Positions 48,514 through 58,555 of a stretch of 64,000 nt of DNA are shown one piece after another (the first letter of the stretch is position 1; each line of letters starts with the position of its first letter). Location of the stretch: contig JAYMNP010000001.1 of assembly GCA_036941025.1 (NCBI GenBank), forward strand, positions 124,001 to 188,000. The letters are read 5' to 3'. The DNA comes from Lachnospiraceae bacterium JLR.KK002 (GTDB taxonomy: Bacteria > Bacillota > Clostridia > Lachnospirales > Lachnospiraceae). The position numbers and the translations under genes are program-made. The notes beneath the pieces are model-generated. The model did no database searches, was not told the origin of the DNA, and saw nothing but the letters and a program-made list of their open reading frames with translations.

Positions 48514-50853
48514 ATGGAAGATATGAAAATGATTCAACTGAACGAACAGGAAGAACTGGCCATGCATACGGACGATCATATCAAACCCACCAAAGAATTT
48601 GTAAGTCCGGAAAGTCTGTATGAAGAACTGATTACCAGCGTGAGGCGGTATCATCCCTCCGCGGATATTTCGTTGATTGAAAAAGCATATAAGATTGCAG
48701 ACGAGGCTCATACGGGACAGGTGCGCAAATCAGGGGAGGCCTATATTATCCATCCTCTGTGTGTGGCCATTATTCTTGCGGAGCTGGAGCTGGATAAGGA
48801 AACCATTGTTGCAGGAATTCTCCATGATGTAGTAGAAGACACGGTAATGACCGAAGAAGAGATTGCGCAGGAATTCAGCGAGGAAGTAGCCCTGCTGGTG
48901 GACGGCGTTACCAAACTGGGACAGTTGTCCTATGACGCTGACAAGGTGGAGGTGCAGGCGGAAAATCTGCGCAAAATGTTTCTGGCCATGGCAAAGGATA
49001 TCCGGGTTATCCTGATTAAGCTGGCTGACCGGCTGCACAATATGCGTACTTTGAAGTATATGAAGCCGGAAAAACAGAAAGAAAAGGCGCGGGAAACCAT
49101 GGACATCTACGCTCCCATTGCCCAGCGTCTGGGCATTTCCAAGATAAAAATCGAGCTGGATGATTTGTCACTGAAATATCTGGAACCGGAAGCCTATTAT
49201 GATCTGGTGGAAAAAGTGGCGGTCCGCAAAAGCGTGCGGGAAGAATATGTATCTCAGCTGGTGGAGGAAGTGAAGAGCCATATAAAAGGCGCCGGGATTG
49301 AGGCTTCCATCGACGGACGGGCAAAACATTTTTTCAGTATCTATAAGAAGATGGTGAATCAGGATAAAACGCTGGACCAGATTTACGACCTGTTTGCCAT
49401 CCGCATTATTGTAAATTCCGTGAAGGACTGTTACGCGGCTCTGGGCGTAATTCACGAACTGTATAAGCCCATTCCGGGGCGGTTCAAGGATTACATTGCC
49501 ATGCCAAAGCCCAATATGTATCAGTCCCTGCACACCACATTAATCGGCCCCACCGGCCAGCCCTTTGAAATCCAGATTCGTACTCTGGAAATGCACCGGA
49601 CGGCGGAATTCGGTATTGCCGCCCACTGGAAATACAAGGAAGTTTCCAATGGAAATAAAGTGACGGAGAAAAATCAGGAAGAGGAGAAACTAAGCTGGCT
49701 CCGGCAGATTCTGGAGTGGCAGAAAGACATGTCCGACAACCGGGAATTTATGAGCCTGCTGAAAAGCGATCTGGATTTGTTTTCCGACACGGTATTCTGT
49801 TTTACTCCTTCCGGGGATGTGAAAAACCTGCCCAACGGTTCTACTCCCATAGACTTTGCCTACAGCATCCATTCTGCTGTGGGAAATAAAATGATTGGCG
49901 CCAGGGCAAATGGGAAACTGGTGAATATTGATTATGTGATTCAGAACGGGGACAGAATAGAGGTGCTCACTTCTCAGAATTCCAAAGGTCCAAGCCGGGA
50001 CTGGCTGAATGTGGTTAAGAGTACCCAGGCGAAAAATAAAATCAATCAGTGGTTCCGCAGTGAGTTCAAAGAGGAAAATATTTCCAGAGGAAAAGAACTT
50101 CTGGCCCAGTACTGTAAAACGAAAAGCATTAACTGGCCGGAACTGAATCAGACTTCCTGTCAGGCCCGTATTATGCGGAAATATGGATTCCGGGACTGGG
50201 AATCCGTGCTGGCGGCAGTGGGGCACGGCGGCCTGAAAGAAGGTCAGATTATCAATAAAATGCAGGAATATTACAAAAAAGACCACAAAGCGGTGCTTAC
50301 CGATGAAGATATCCTGCGCAATGTGGCCAATGAGGGGATGGGAAATGCCGCCTCCAACGGAAGCAGCAGTAAAGAGAAGCATGGAAAAAGGCGTTCCGGA
50401 AGCGGAATTGTGGTCAGAGGCATTAATGACGTGGCAGTACGGTTTTCCCGCTGCTGCGCACCGGTACCGGGAGATGAAATTGTGGGATTTGTTACCAGAG
50501 GAAGGGGTATTTCCATTCATCGTACGGACTGCATTAATATTATCAATCTTTCCGAGATGGAACGGGCGCGTCTTCTGGATGCGGAATGGCAGGCAGAGGA
50601 AGGGGAGAGCGGCCGGTATATGGCGGAAATCAAAATATACGGCAATAACCGCACCGGACTGCTGGTGGATATTACGAAAATTCTGACCGAGCGCCAGATT
50701 GACATCAATGCCATTCATTCCAACACCAGTAAGCAGGGGGTGGCCACCATCACCCTGTCCTTTGAGACGAAAGGAAAGGAAGAACTGAGCAGCATGATTG
50801 ATAAAATCCGTCAGGTGGAAAGTGTCATTGATATTGAAAGGACCAGAGGTTAA
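48514..50853 (+). CDS. relA: Bifunctional (p)ppGpp synthetase/hydrolase RelA/SpoT
   Basis: 779 residues from the ATG at 48514 (GGAG 8 bases upstream); an ATG at 48451 is in frame but has no nearby site. HD hydrolase domain (RKSGEAYIIHPLCVA, GILHDVVEDT), synthetase domain (GRFKDYIAMPKPNMYQSLHT, FEIQIRT), TGS domain (VFCFTPSGDVKNLPNGSTPI), Cys-rich helical part (VRFSRCCAPVPGDEIVGFVT) and C-terminal ACT domain (GNNRTGLLVDITKILTERQI). It makes and degrades the alarmone that slows growth in starvation. Followed in Clostridia by the hydrolase-hemZ-hisS-aspS genes, as here. Confidence 0.95.
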   Translation: MEDMKMIQLNEQEELAMHTDDHIKPTKEFVSPESLYEELITSVRRYHPSADISLIEKAYKIADEAHTGQVRKSGEAYIIHPLCVAIILAELELDKETIVAGILHDVVEDTVMTEEEIAQEFSEEVALLVDGVTKLGQLSYDADKVEVQAENLRKMFLAMAKDIRVILIKLADRLHNMRTLKYMKPEKQKEKARETMDIYAPIAQRLGISKIKIELDDLSLKYLEPEAYYDLVEKVAVRKSVREEYVSQLVEEVKSHIKGAGIEASIDGRAKHFFSIYKKMVNQDKTLDQIYDLFAIRIIVNSVKDCYAALGVIHELYKPIPGRFKDYIAMPKPNMYQSLHTTLIGPTGQPFEIQIRTLEMHRTAEFGIAAHWKYKEVSNGNKVTEKNQEEEKLSWLRQILEWQKDMSDNREFMSLLKSDLDLFSDTVFCFTPSGDVKNLPNGSTPIDFAYSIHSAVGNKMIGARANGKLVNIDYVIQNGDRIEVLTSQNSKGPSRDWLNVVKSTQAKNKINQWFRSEFKEENISRGKELLAQYCKTKSINWPELNQTSCQARIMRKYGFRDWESVLAAVGHGGLKEGQIINKMQEYYKKDHKAVLTDEDILRNVANEGMGNAASNGSSSKEKHGKRRSGSGIVVRGINDVAVRFSRCCAPVPGDEIVGFVTRGRGISIHRTDCINIINLSEMERARLLDAEWQAEEGESGRYMAEIKIYGNNRTGLLVDITKILTERQIDINAIHSNTSKQGVATITLSFETKGKEELSSMIDKIRQVESVIDIERTRG

Positions 50854-50892
50854 AGGATGAATACGGCTTTGCAATTGTGCCCGGCGCGTCAG

Positions 50893-50955
50893 AATGTGCA
50901 ATCCCTCTTTCAATGCTGAGAGGAGGAATTGCACATTTTGATTTACGTATGTATA
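50893..50955. terminator. Terminator between relA and the chemotaxis receptor
   Basis: AATGTGCAAT pairs perfectly with ATTGCACATT, with a further CCTC/GAGG part inside, followed by TTTGATTT. It serves the two convergent genes. Confidence 0.75.
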
Positions 50956-50970
50956 TCCGGAAAACACCGG

Positions 50971-52620
50971 TCAGAATTGTTTCAGATGAAATTTTTCCAT
51001 GAGATTTTTCAGAAGTCCGGCCTGAGAACTGAGTTCCTGGCTGGTGGCGGCGCTTTCCTGCGCAGTGGCGGAATTGGTCTGTACCACGTCGGAAATCTGC
51101 ATCATACGGTTCTGAATCTGTGCCACAGCTTCTGCCTGCGTGCGGGCAGCGTCTGCAATCCAGTTGGTGGTTTCCACAACTTCAACGGTTCCCTCTACCA
51201 CAGAAGCCAGACGGTCAGCGGTTTCATTCGCAATCCTGGTGCCATATCCCACGGCTGTAATAGAGCGTTCTACCAGATTACCGGTAGATTTTGAGGCTTC
51301 TGTGCTCTTTCCGGCCAGTTCCTGTACTTCTCTGGCAACCACAGCAAATCCTTTTCCGGCCTCCCCGGCACGGGCTGCCTCTACAGAAGAATTCAGGGCA
51401 AGGATATTGGTCTGCTGTGCAATGGATTCAATAGTCTTGATGATTTTGCCTATTTCGCTGGAACTTTCGTTGATTTCTTCCATGGCATTTATCATTTCCT
51501 GCATTTTCTGGTTACTTTCTGAAAGATGTTCGCTGACTTCTTCCACTTTATGGCTGGCCTGTTCTGCCCGTTCGGCCGTCTGCTGTACCTGCTGTGCAAT
51601 GGTCTGGATGGTTCCCTCCAGTTCTTCCACGGCGCCGGACTGTTCCACAGCTCCCTGACTCAGAGCCTGAGAACCTATGGACATTTGTCTGGAGCCGCTG
51701 GAAACCTGAGCGGAACTCTGCATAATCTGAGCCATGGTGTCATTCAGCTTTTCCAGAATGGTATCCAGAGAAGTCTTTATGGAGGTGAAGTCTCCCACAT
51801 AATCCTGGGTGGTCTCCGCTTCCAGATTTCCGTTGGACACCGCTTCCAGTATGGCGGAAATTTCTCCGATATATCCCCGCAGCCGGAGAATAGTCTTCTC
51901 AAAAATTTCTGCCAGAAGGCCGATTTCATCGTTAGAATGAATATTGACCGTCAGCGTTTCGCCTGTTTCAAGGCCCAGGTTGCCTTCTTCCATGGTGACT
52001 GCCAGACGGGTAAGGCTGGCAAGAGGCCGGGAAACAGAATGCCGGATAAAAGCAGCCATAACTAAAATGCTGGCAAAGATAAGCAGCGCACCTGTTGCAC
52101 ATGCAAGAATAACGGTAAGGTTAAGCTGCCGGAAAAGGGTTTCCATGGAAATTCCGGCGAAAATCAGACCGGTGATATTACCGTCGGAATCTTTGACGGG
52201 GACATAAGAGCAGAGATGATCTTCTTCCAGAATTTTTGCCCGCCCCACATAGGATTTTCCCTGTTTCAGCACAATGTCCGAGAGCTCAGCAGACAGTTTT
52301 GTGCCCGTTGCACGAGCCCCGTTTTGCTGAATAGTGGTATAGGCCCGCTCATCGCCTGCAAAAACGGTAAATTCACAGCCCATCTGTTCTTTTAAATCAT
52401 CCAGCAGCTGGTTCATGTCACTGATTTCATAGTGCTCCATCTGGTAAGCCAGCATATTTGTACCGTTGACACAGCGGTTTTCCAGCATGTCCATTGTCTG
52501 TTCGTAGAACATGTAAAGGCACAGGCGGACAGTTATGGCAATGCTGACAACCAGCAGAAACAATGTTAAGCTGCCTACTTTGCGTCCGAGATGACGCGTT
52601 TTTTTACCTGTTCGGTTCAT
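50971..52620 (-). CDS. Methyl-accepting chemotaxis protein
   Basis: 549 residues from the ATG at 52620, nine bases after AGGAG. One N-terminal membrane helix ([20 protein letters not shown]), an extracellular single-Cache-like sensor (about 40-175), a second helix ([20 protein letters not shown]), a HAMP domain ([18 protein letters not shown]) and the signalling coiled coil with the conserved hairpin tip [31 protein letters not shown] written here in parts: [20 protein letters not shown]. It reports a ligand to CheA. It sits, opposed, inside the otherwise conserved relA-hisS run, probably a later arrival. The ligand is unknown. Confidence 0.92.
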   Translation of the reverse strand: MNRTGKKTRHLGRKVGSLTLFLLVVSIAITVRLCLYMFYEQTMDMLENRCVNGTNMLAYQMEHYEISDMNQLLDDLKEQMGCEFTVFAGDERAYTTIQQNGARATGTKLSAELSDIVLKQGKSYVGRAKILEEDHLCSYVPVKDSDGNITGLIFAGISMETLFRQLNLTVILACATGALLIFASILVMAAFIRHSVSRPLASLTRLAVTMEEGNLGLETGETLTVNIHSNDEIGLLAEIFEKTILRLRGYIGEISAILEAVSNGNLEAETTQDYVGDFTSIKTSLDTILEKLNDTMAQIMQSSAQVSSGSRQMSIGSQALSQGAVEQSGAVEELEGTIQTIAQQVQQTAERAEQASHKVEEVSEHLSESNQKMQEMINAMEEINESSSEIGKIIKTIESIAQQTNILALNSSVEAARAGEAGKGFAVVAREVQELAGKSTEASKSTGNLVERSITAVGYGTRIANETADRLASVVEGTVEVVETTNWIADAARTQAEAVAQIQNRMMQISDVVQTNSATAQESAATSQELSSQAGLLKNLMEKFHLKQF

Positions 52621-52736
52621 TTTGCTCAACTCCTGTAATTTATTCCGGCATATAGTACTAATTTTCTATGCCTGTGTATATTTTATAGGCTTTTCCGGTA
52701 AAATGCAATATGACTTTTTGCCTGGAATCCCTGTAT

Positions 52737-52795
52737 TTTGTGCTCATACATGCCAGCACGATTCGCACACAATACAGGCTATGGCTGAACTGTTA
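52737..52795. repeat. Interspersed repeat, copy 1
   Basis: About 56 bases, TGTGCTCATACATGCC to CAGGCTATGGCTGAACTG, matching 59510-59566 with about eight changes. Most of the interval 52621-52997 (377 bases) is otherwise without a recognisable gene. Confidence 0.6.
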
Positions 52796-52997
52796 CGGAT
52801 TGAAGATAATATAAAAAATATCTGGTCAATTTTTACAGTAAGAGTTATAATAAAATAACTGTTATTTTTCTGCAGGAAAGGAAAAGGGTGAAAGAAAAAC
52901 AGAAGAAAGGGTAAAATGCAAACACACATTTCTCACCCTTTGTGTTTGCGTCTCAAATGAAAGTGCAGGCATTTTCACCTGAGACTTGGTGCAAATC

Positions 52998-53618
52998 ATG
53001 AAAATTGAGCAGTTTTGTGTAGGACAGGTGGCAACCAACTGTTATTTCATTATTAATAATGAAACGAAAGAAATGCTGATTGCAGATCCCGGAGATTCTG
53101 CTGAGATGCTGGCCGACCGTATTCGGCGGGAAAAACTGGAGCCGAAAGCAGTGCTTCTCACCCACGGGCATTTTGACCACGCCATGGCGGCAGAGGAACT
53201 GGCAGAGATGTTTGGGATTAAAATATATGCCCATGAGGCGGAAAAAGATACTCTGGAGGATCCCGGCAAAAATGTTTCTCTGATGATTGGCAGCAGAGAT
53301 GTGTATCATGCGGATGTGTATGTGAAGGACAAAGAAGTATTGAATCTGGCCGGTATGGAATTAAAGGTTCTGCATACGCCGGGACATACGGCAGGAGGCT
53401 GCTGCTATTATCTGGAAAAGGAAAAAGCTCTGTTCAGCGGAGATACTCTGTTCTGCCAGTCTGTGGGAAGAACAGATTTTCCGGGAGGAAGCATGTCGGG
53501 GATTGTACGTTCCATAAAAGAAAAGCTCATGGTTCTCCCGGATGATGTGAAAGTTTATCCGGGCCATATGGATTTGACAACCATAGGCGCAGAGCGGGCC
53601 CATAATCCTTATTTATAG
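52998..53618 (+). CDS. MBL-fold hydrolase (glyoxalase II-like, YcbL type)
   Basis: 206 residues from the ATG at 52998; a TTG at 52986 is also in frame and no strong ribosome site is visible for either. The metal-binding motif THGHFDHAMA is intact, with later His in HTPGHTAGGCC, Asp in FSGDTLF and His in VYPGHMD, so a two-metal hydrolase is expected, of the hydroxyacylglutathione hydrolase-like group. It stands 12 bases before hemZ, with the usual order after relA. The substrate is a thioester or similar; not determined. Confidence 0.88.
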   Translation: MKIEQFCVGQVATNCYFIINNETKEMLIADPGDSAEMLADRIRREKLEPKAVLLTHGHFDHAMAAEELAEMFGIKIYAHEAEKDTLEDPGKNVSLMIGSRDVYHADVYVKDKEVLNLAGMELKVLHTPGHTAGGCCYYLEKEKALFSGDTLFCQSVGRTDFPGGSMSGIVRSIKEKLMVLPDDVKVYPGHMDLTTIGAERAHNPYL

Positions 53619-53630
53619 AAAGAGTATCCT

Positions 53631-55184
53631 ATGATAACCGTATGTTTGAATAAGACAGAATTTGAATACGATATACATTCTCTGGTGAAAGCATTTTTTC
53701 CGGGGGAAGAAGTAAAGGTATTTGCCGATTCGGAGAAAATCGGCAGACTGGAGCGGGAGCAGACGCCCCTGTTCCATATGGAAATTGTTTATGGAGAGGG
53801 TAAAGAGGAAGCACGGTACTTCCCGGCAGGAGTCATGGCACTGTCCCTGTATCTTCCGCCGGAGGAGCCAGAAGCCGTTTCCGGTGAAAAATCAGGACTG
53901 GACTATCAGGGGGGCGGTTACCGCCTGGCAGTGTCAAAACAGGTGGAGACAGATTTCTCAGACCGGAAAATGACAAAAGACAGGTTAAAACAGACCCTCT
54001 ATCAAATGTTGTCGGAATATACCGGACGTACCCTGCCCTGGGGCAGCCTTACGGGGATTCGGCCTGTGAAAATTGCCATGTCCATGCTGGAGCAGGGAAA
54101 AGGGGAAGAAGAAATCCGAACTTACATGGCGGACACTTATTTTGCGTCGGAGCAGAAAATAAGCCTGAGTATTGAGATTGCGAAACGGGAACTGGAGCTT
54201 CTGAAGCAGATTGATTACCAGGACGGCTACAGCCTTTATGTGGGTATTCCATTCTGTCCCAGTATCTGTTCCTACTGTTCCTTTTCCTCTTCGCCCATCG
54301 GAAAGTGGCAGGGGCGGGTGGACGAGTATCTGGATGCGCTGGAGCAGGAAATTGATTTTATCGCCGCGGTTTGCAGCCGCAGGAAATTAAATTCCATTTA
54401 CATTGGAGGGGGAACCCCCACCACACTGGCGCCCCGTCAGCTGGACAGATTGCTGACAAAAATAAAATCCTGCTTTGATTTTTCAAATTTGCTGGAATAT
54501 ACGGTGGAAGCGGGAAGACCGGACAGCGTTACGAGAGAGAAGCTGCAGGTATTGCGGGAACATGGAATTTCCAGAATTTCCATCAATCCCCAGACTATGA
54601 AGCAGGAAACGCTGGATTTGATTGGCCGCCGCCATACTGCGGAGCAGACGCTGGAGAGTTTTTATCTGGCCAGAGAGATGGGGTTTGACAACATCAATAT
54701 GGATTTGATTCTGGGGCTGCCCGGAGAAACCATGGAAGATGTGAGAAATACTCTGGAGCAGATTCAGGAGCTGGCCCCGGACAATCTGACCATCCATTCC
54801 CTTGCCATCAAGCGGGCCGCAAGGATGAAGATGTTTTCTGAGGAATACCGGGATATGGAGATGACCAACAGCCGGGAAATCATTGAGATGACCGCCTCAT
54901 ATGCCGGAAAGATGGGTCTGTCGCCCTATTATCTGTACCGGCAGAAAAATATGGCCGGGAATTTTGAAAACGTAGGATATGCCAGGGAGGGAAAAGCCGG
55001 GCTCTATAATATTCTGATGATGGAGGAGAAACAGGATATACTGGCTCTGGGAGCCGGCAGCATTTCAAAGCGCCTTTGCAGCGACGGACGGATTGAGCGG
55101 TGCGAGAATGTAAAAGATGTGGCTCAGTATATGGAAAGAATCGGAGAAATGACGGAACGGAAGCGGAAGCTGCTGGAAGGATGA
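53631..55184 (+). CDS. hemZ: Coproporphyrinogen dehydrogenase HemZ-like radical SAM enzyme
   Basis: 517 residues. N-terminal region of about 160 residues particular to HemZ (RTLPWGSLTGIRPVKIAMSM), then the radical SAM domain with the cluster motif Cys-x3-Cys-x2-Cys in IPFCPSICSYCSFSS, followed by IYIGGGTPTTLAPRQLDRLL and INMDLILGLPGETMEDVRNT, and the HemN C-terminal part. The family is annotated as oxygen-independent coproporphyrinogen III oxidase, though in Clostridia without full heme synthesis the true substrate is uncertain. It lies between the hydrolase and hisS, probably one operon. Confidence 0.9.
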   Translation: MITVCLNKTEFEYDIHSLVKAFFPGEEVKVFADSEKIGRLEREQTPLFHMEIVYGEGKEEARYFPAGVMALSLYLPPEEPEAVSGEKSGLDYQGGGYRLAVSKQVETDFSDRKMTKDRLKQTLYQMLSEYTGRTLPWGSLTGIRPVKIAMSMLEQGKGEEEIRTYMADTYFASEQKISLSIEIAKRELELLKQIDYQDGYSLYVGIPFCPSICSYCSFSSSPIGKWQGRVDEYLDALEQEIDFIAAVCSRRKLNSIYIGGGTPTTLAPRQLDRLLTKIKSCFDFSNLLEYTVEAGRPDSVTREKLQVLREHGISRISINPQTMKQETLDLIGRRHTAEQTLESFYLAREMGFDNINMDLILGLPGETMEDVRNTLEQIQELAPDNLTIHSLAIKRAARMKMFSEEYRDMEMTNSREIIEMTASYAGKMGLSPYYLYRQKNMAGNFENVGYAREGKAGLYNILMMEEKQDILALGAGSISKRLCSDGRIERCENVKDVAQYMERIGEMTERKRKLLEG

Positions 55185-55257
55185 CAGAAGGCTGCATGGA
55201 ATCATTCACTATTAAATACTGATATAATACAGAAGCAGGACTGAAGGAGGAAACAGA

Positions 55258-56520
55258 ATGGCACTGGCAAAAAAGCCTGTAAACGGCATGAAAGATATTT
55301 TACCGGAGGAAATGGAAATCCGGGATTATGTGATGAACGTAATCAAAGAAACTTACCGGAGCTTTGGATTTACCCCCATTGAGACCCCCTGTATGGAAAA
55401 CATCGGGAATCTCAGCAGCAAACAGGGAGGCGAAAATGAGAAGCTCATCTTTAAAGTACTGAAACGGGGGGAAAAGCTGAATCTGGAAACTGCAAGAGAA
55501 GAAAATGATGTGGTGGATTTCGGAATGCGTTATGATCTGACGGTGCCGCTGGCAAGGTTCTATTCCAATAATGTCAATAACCTGCCGGCTCCCTTCAAAG
55601 CATTGCAGATGGGAAATGTGTGGCGGGCGGACCGTCCCCAGCGGGGAAGATACCGCCAGTTCATGCAGTGTGACATTGATATTCTGGGAGAAGCAGGTAA
55701 TCTTGCAGAAATTGAACTGATTCTTGCAACCACAACCACACTTGGCAGGTTAGGCTTCAAAAATTTCCAGATTCGTATCAATGAAAGGCGAATTTTGAAA
55801 GCTATGGCGGCTTACAGCGGATTTTCCGAGGATTCTTACGACACGGTATTCATTATTCTGGACAAAATGGACAAGATTGGCCTGGAAGGGGTGGCCCGGG
55901 AACTGGAGAAAAACGGATTTGAAAAAGCGTCCATTGAGAAATATCTGGATTTGTTTCAGAACATGCAGGGAAAAGAAGATGTGGCTCAGGGCGTTTCCTG
56001 GCTGTCAGAGCGGCTGGGCGATTATCTGGAACAGGAAGTGGCGGACAGTTTAAAAGAAATTGCGGCCTGTGTAAACGAGACAAAAGAGGCGGAATTTGAA
56101 CTGGTCTTTGACCCCACGCTGGTGCGGGGTATGTCCTACTATACGGGAACTATTTTTGAAATCGCCATGCCGGAATTCGGCGGAAGCTGCGGCGGAGGCG
56201 GGCGCTATGATAAAATGATTGGAAAATTTACCGGAAATGACGTGCCGGCCTGCGGATTTTCCATCGGCTTTGAGCGGATTATCCTGCTGCTGCTGGAAAG
56301 CGGTTTTCAGGTACCGGGACAGTCGAAAAAAATTGCATATCTGATTGAAAAAAATTATCCGGGAGATAAACTGGCCCAGGTGACGGCCCAGGCCCAGGAA
56401 GAACGCAGGGCAGGGAAGCAGGTACTGGTAGCACGCATGAATAAAAATAAAAAATTCCAGAAGGAAAAACTGACAGCGGAAGGCTATACGGAAATAAAAG
56501 AGTTTTTTAACAGGGACTGA
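55258..56520 (+). CDS. hisS: Histidine-tRNA ligase
   Basis: 420 residues, GGAGGAAACAG upstream. Class II synthetase core with motif 1 (IKETYRSFGFTPIETPCMEN), motif 2 (GNVWRADRPQRGRYRQFMQC) and motif 3 (VPACGFSIGFERIILLLLES); the histidine-binding loop is seen in LVRGMSYYTGTIFEIAMPEF. It charges tRNA-His. The C-terminal anticodon domain is shortish but present (KIAYLIEKNYPGDKLAQVTA). hisS-aspS is a standard pair in Firmicutes; the 90-base gap holds only the aspS ribosome site and no clear T-box was seen. Confidence 0.95.
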   Translation: MALAKKPVNGMKDILPEEMEIRDYVMNVIKETYRSFGFTPIETPCMENIGNLSSKQGGENEKLIFKVLKRGEKLNLETAREENDVVDFGMRYDLTVPLARFYSNNVNNLPAPFKALQMGNVWRADRPQRGRYRQFMQCDIDILGEAGNLAEIELILATTTTLGRLGFKNFQIRINERRILKAMAAYSGFSEDSYDTVFIILDKMDKIGLEGVARELEKNGFEKASIEKYLDLFQNMQGKEDVAQGVSWLSERLGDYLEQEVADSLKEIAACVNETKEAEFELVFDPTLVRGMSYYTGTIFEIAMPEFGGSCGGGGRYDKMIGKFTGNDVPACGFSIGFERIILLLLESGFQVPGQSKKIAYLIEKNYPGDKLAQVTAQAQEERRAGKQVLVARMNKNKKFQKEKLTAEGYTEIKEFFNRD

Positions 56521-56610
56521 GGATAAAAATAAGAAACAGGATGAATACCCTGTTGTAAAAAGCAGACAGAATGAAAGTGAAATCAGGAATTAATTTCAGG
56601 AGGAAGAATT

Positions 56611-58410
56611 ATGGCAGAATCAATGAAGGGATTACACAGAAGCCACAGATGTACGGAGATTTCCGACAGCGATATCGGCCGGCAGGTGACCGTGATGGGA
56701 TGGGTACAGAAACGGAGAAACCTGGGAAGCCTGATATTTATAGATTTAAGGGACCGCACCGGACTGCTCCAGATTGTATTTGACGAGCCCAAAGTGGGCA
56801 GCGAGGGATTTGCCAGAGCGGGAACGCTGCGGAGCGAGTATGTGGTGGCTGTGACAGGAACAGTGGAAAAACGTGCGGCAGCAGTCAATGAGAATCTGAA
56901 AACCGGGGATATTGAAGTAATTGCGGAAGATATCCGGATTCTTTCAGAGTCTGAGACGCCGCCCTTCCCCATTGAGGAAGACTCCCAGACAAAGGAAGAC
57001 CTCCGTCTGCGCTACCGCTATCTGGATTTGCGCAGGCCGGATATTCAGCGCAATATGATGATGAAAAGCAAAGTGTCCATGCTGTTGCGTAATTTTCTGG
57101 CACAGGAAGGATTTCTGGAGATGGAGACGCCCATCCTGACAAAATCCACGCCGGAAGGAGCCAGGGATTATCTGGTGCCCAGCCGGGTGCATCCTGGGAC
57201 GTTCTACGCACTGCCTCAGTCTCCCCAGTTGTTTAAACAGCTTTTGATGTGCTCCGGATATGACCGGTATTTCCAGATTGCCAGATGTTTCCGGGATGAG
57301 GATCTGCGTGCGGACCGCCAGCCGGAATTTACCCAGGTGGATATGGAAATGTCTTTTGTGGATGTGGACGACGTACTGGAAGTAAATGAGCGTCTTCTGA
57401 AATATGTCTTTCAGGAGGCAGTCGGCGTGGATGTGTCCCTGCCTCTTCCAAGGATGACCTGGCAGGAGGCCATGGACCGGTATGGAAGCGATAAGCCGGA
57501 CACCAGATTCGGTATGGAACTGGTGAACGTGTCAGAGGTGGTGGCAGGCTGCGGATTCGGCGTATTTACCGGAGCGCTGGAGAACGGCGGTTCCGTCCGG
57601 GGCCTGAATGTGAAGGGCCAGGGAGCCATGCCCCGGAAGAAGATAGACAAGCTGGTGGAATTTGCCAAAGGCTGCGGTGCGAAGGGACTTGCATATCTTT
57701 CTGTCAATGAAGACGGGACATACAAATCTTCCTTTGCCAAATTTATGGAGGAGCCCGTATTAAAGGCCCTGGTGGAGAAAATGGAAGGAGAGCCGGGCGA
57801 CCTGCTGGTATTCGCAGCAGATAAAAATAAAATTGTCTGGAATGTGCTGGGAGCAATCCGCCTGGAAATGGGGAAAGAACTGGGACTTATTGACAAAAAC
57901 CAGTACAATTTCCTGTGGGTGACGGAATTCCCGCTGCTGGAGTGGTCCGAGGAAGAAGACCGTTTTATGGCGGCTCATCATCCCTTCACCATGCCCATGG
58001 AAGAAGACTGGCATCTGATTGACTCAGATCCGGGAGCTGTGCGGGCCAAAGCCTATGATATTGTGTTAAACGGCACAGAACTGGGCGGCGGTTCTGTCCG
58101 TATCCATCAGGACGATATTCAGGAAAAAATGCTGGAAGTGCTGGGCTTTACCAAAGAGCGCGCCTATGAGCAGTTCGGATTTCTGTTAAATGCCTTTAAG
58201 TACGGAGTTCCGCCCCACGCAGGCCTTGCTTTTGGACTGGACCGGATGATTATGCTGATGGTACAGTGCGACTCTCTCCGGGATGTGATTGCCTTCCCCA
58301 AGGTAAAGGATGCTTCCTGCCTGATGACCGAAGCGCCGGGTACCGTGGAGGAGAAGCAGTTAGAAGAACTGGCATTGTCCGTACAGCAGCCGGAAGGGTC
58401 TGAAAGCTGA
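56611..58410 (+). CDS. aspS: Aspartate-tRNA ligase
   Basis: 599 residues, AGGAGG upstream, bacterial-type length. N-terminal OB-fold anticodon domain (VTVMGWVQKRRNLGSLIFID), class II core motif 1 around MEMETPILTKSTPEGARDYL, motif 2 FQIARCFRDEDLRADRQPEF, the GAD insertion domain (about 310-420) and motif 3 AGLAFGLDRMIMLM. It charges tRNA-Asp (and possibly tRNA-Asn if a GatCAB system is used). Follows hisS in the same direction. Confidence 0.95.
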   Translation: MAESMKGLHRSHRCTEISDSDIGRQVTVMGWVQKRRNLGSLIFIDLRDRTGLLQIVFDEPKVGSEGFARAGTLRSEYVVAVTGTVEKRAAAVNENLKTGDIEVIAEDIRILSESETPPFPIEEDSQTKEDLRLRYRYLDLRRPDIQRNMMMKSKVSMLLRNFLAQEGFLEMETPILTKSTPEGARDYLVPSRVHPGTFYALPQSPQLFKQLLMCSGYDRYFQIARCFRDEDLRADRQPEFTQVDMEMSFVDVDDVLEVNERLLKYVFQEAVGVDVSLPLPRMTWQEAMDRYGSDKPDTRFGMELVNVSEVVAGCGFGVFTGALENGGSVRGLNVKGQGAMPRKKIDKLVEFAKGCGAKGLAYLSVNEDGTYKSSFAKFMEEPVLKALVEKMEGEPGDLLVFAADKNKIVWNVLGAIRLEMGKELGLIDKNQYNFLWVTEFPLLEWSEEEDRFMAAHHPFTMPMEEDWHLIDSDPGAVRAKAYDIVLNGTELGGGSVRIHQDDIQEKMLEVLGFTKERAYEQFGFLLNAFKYGVPPHAGLAFGLDRMIMLMVQCDSLRDVIAFPKVKDASCLMTEAPGTVEEKQLEELALSVQQPEGSES

Positions 58411-58555
58411 TTTTCCCCGTAAAAACGCCAATGCAACCGCAACTTTACATCAAAATCTTCAAACGCAACAGGAAATCGGCAGACTTTACATGCAGAATAC
58501 GGTAAGATAAATTCACCGGAAGCGCAGAAGGAACAAAACAGAGAGGTGAAATAAT

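Noticed and set aside
49690..50967. 425-codon minus-strand frame opposite relA
   Set aside because: Shadow of a long real gene with clear domains; no start site and no family likeness.
52622..52858. 78-codon frame between the chemotaxis receptor and the MBL hydrolase
   Set aside because: It reads through the receptor's promoter region and the interspersed repeat; no ribosome site and no likeness.
55185..55257. T-box leader before hisS
   Set aside because: The 73-base gap is too short and has no specifier or antiterminator features.
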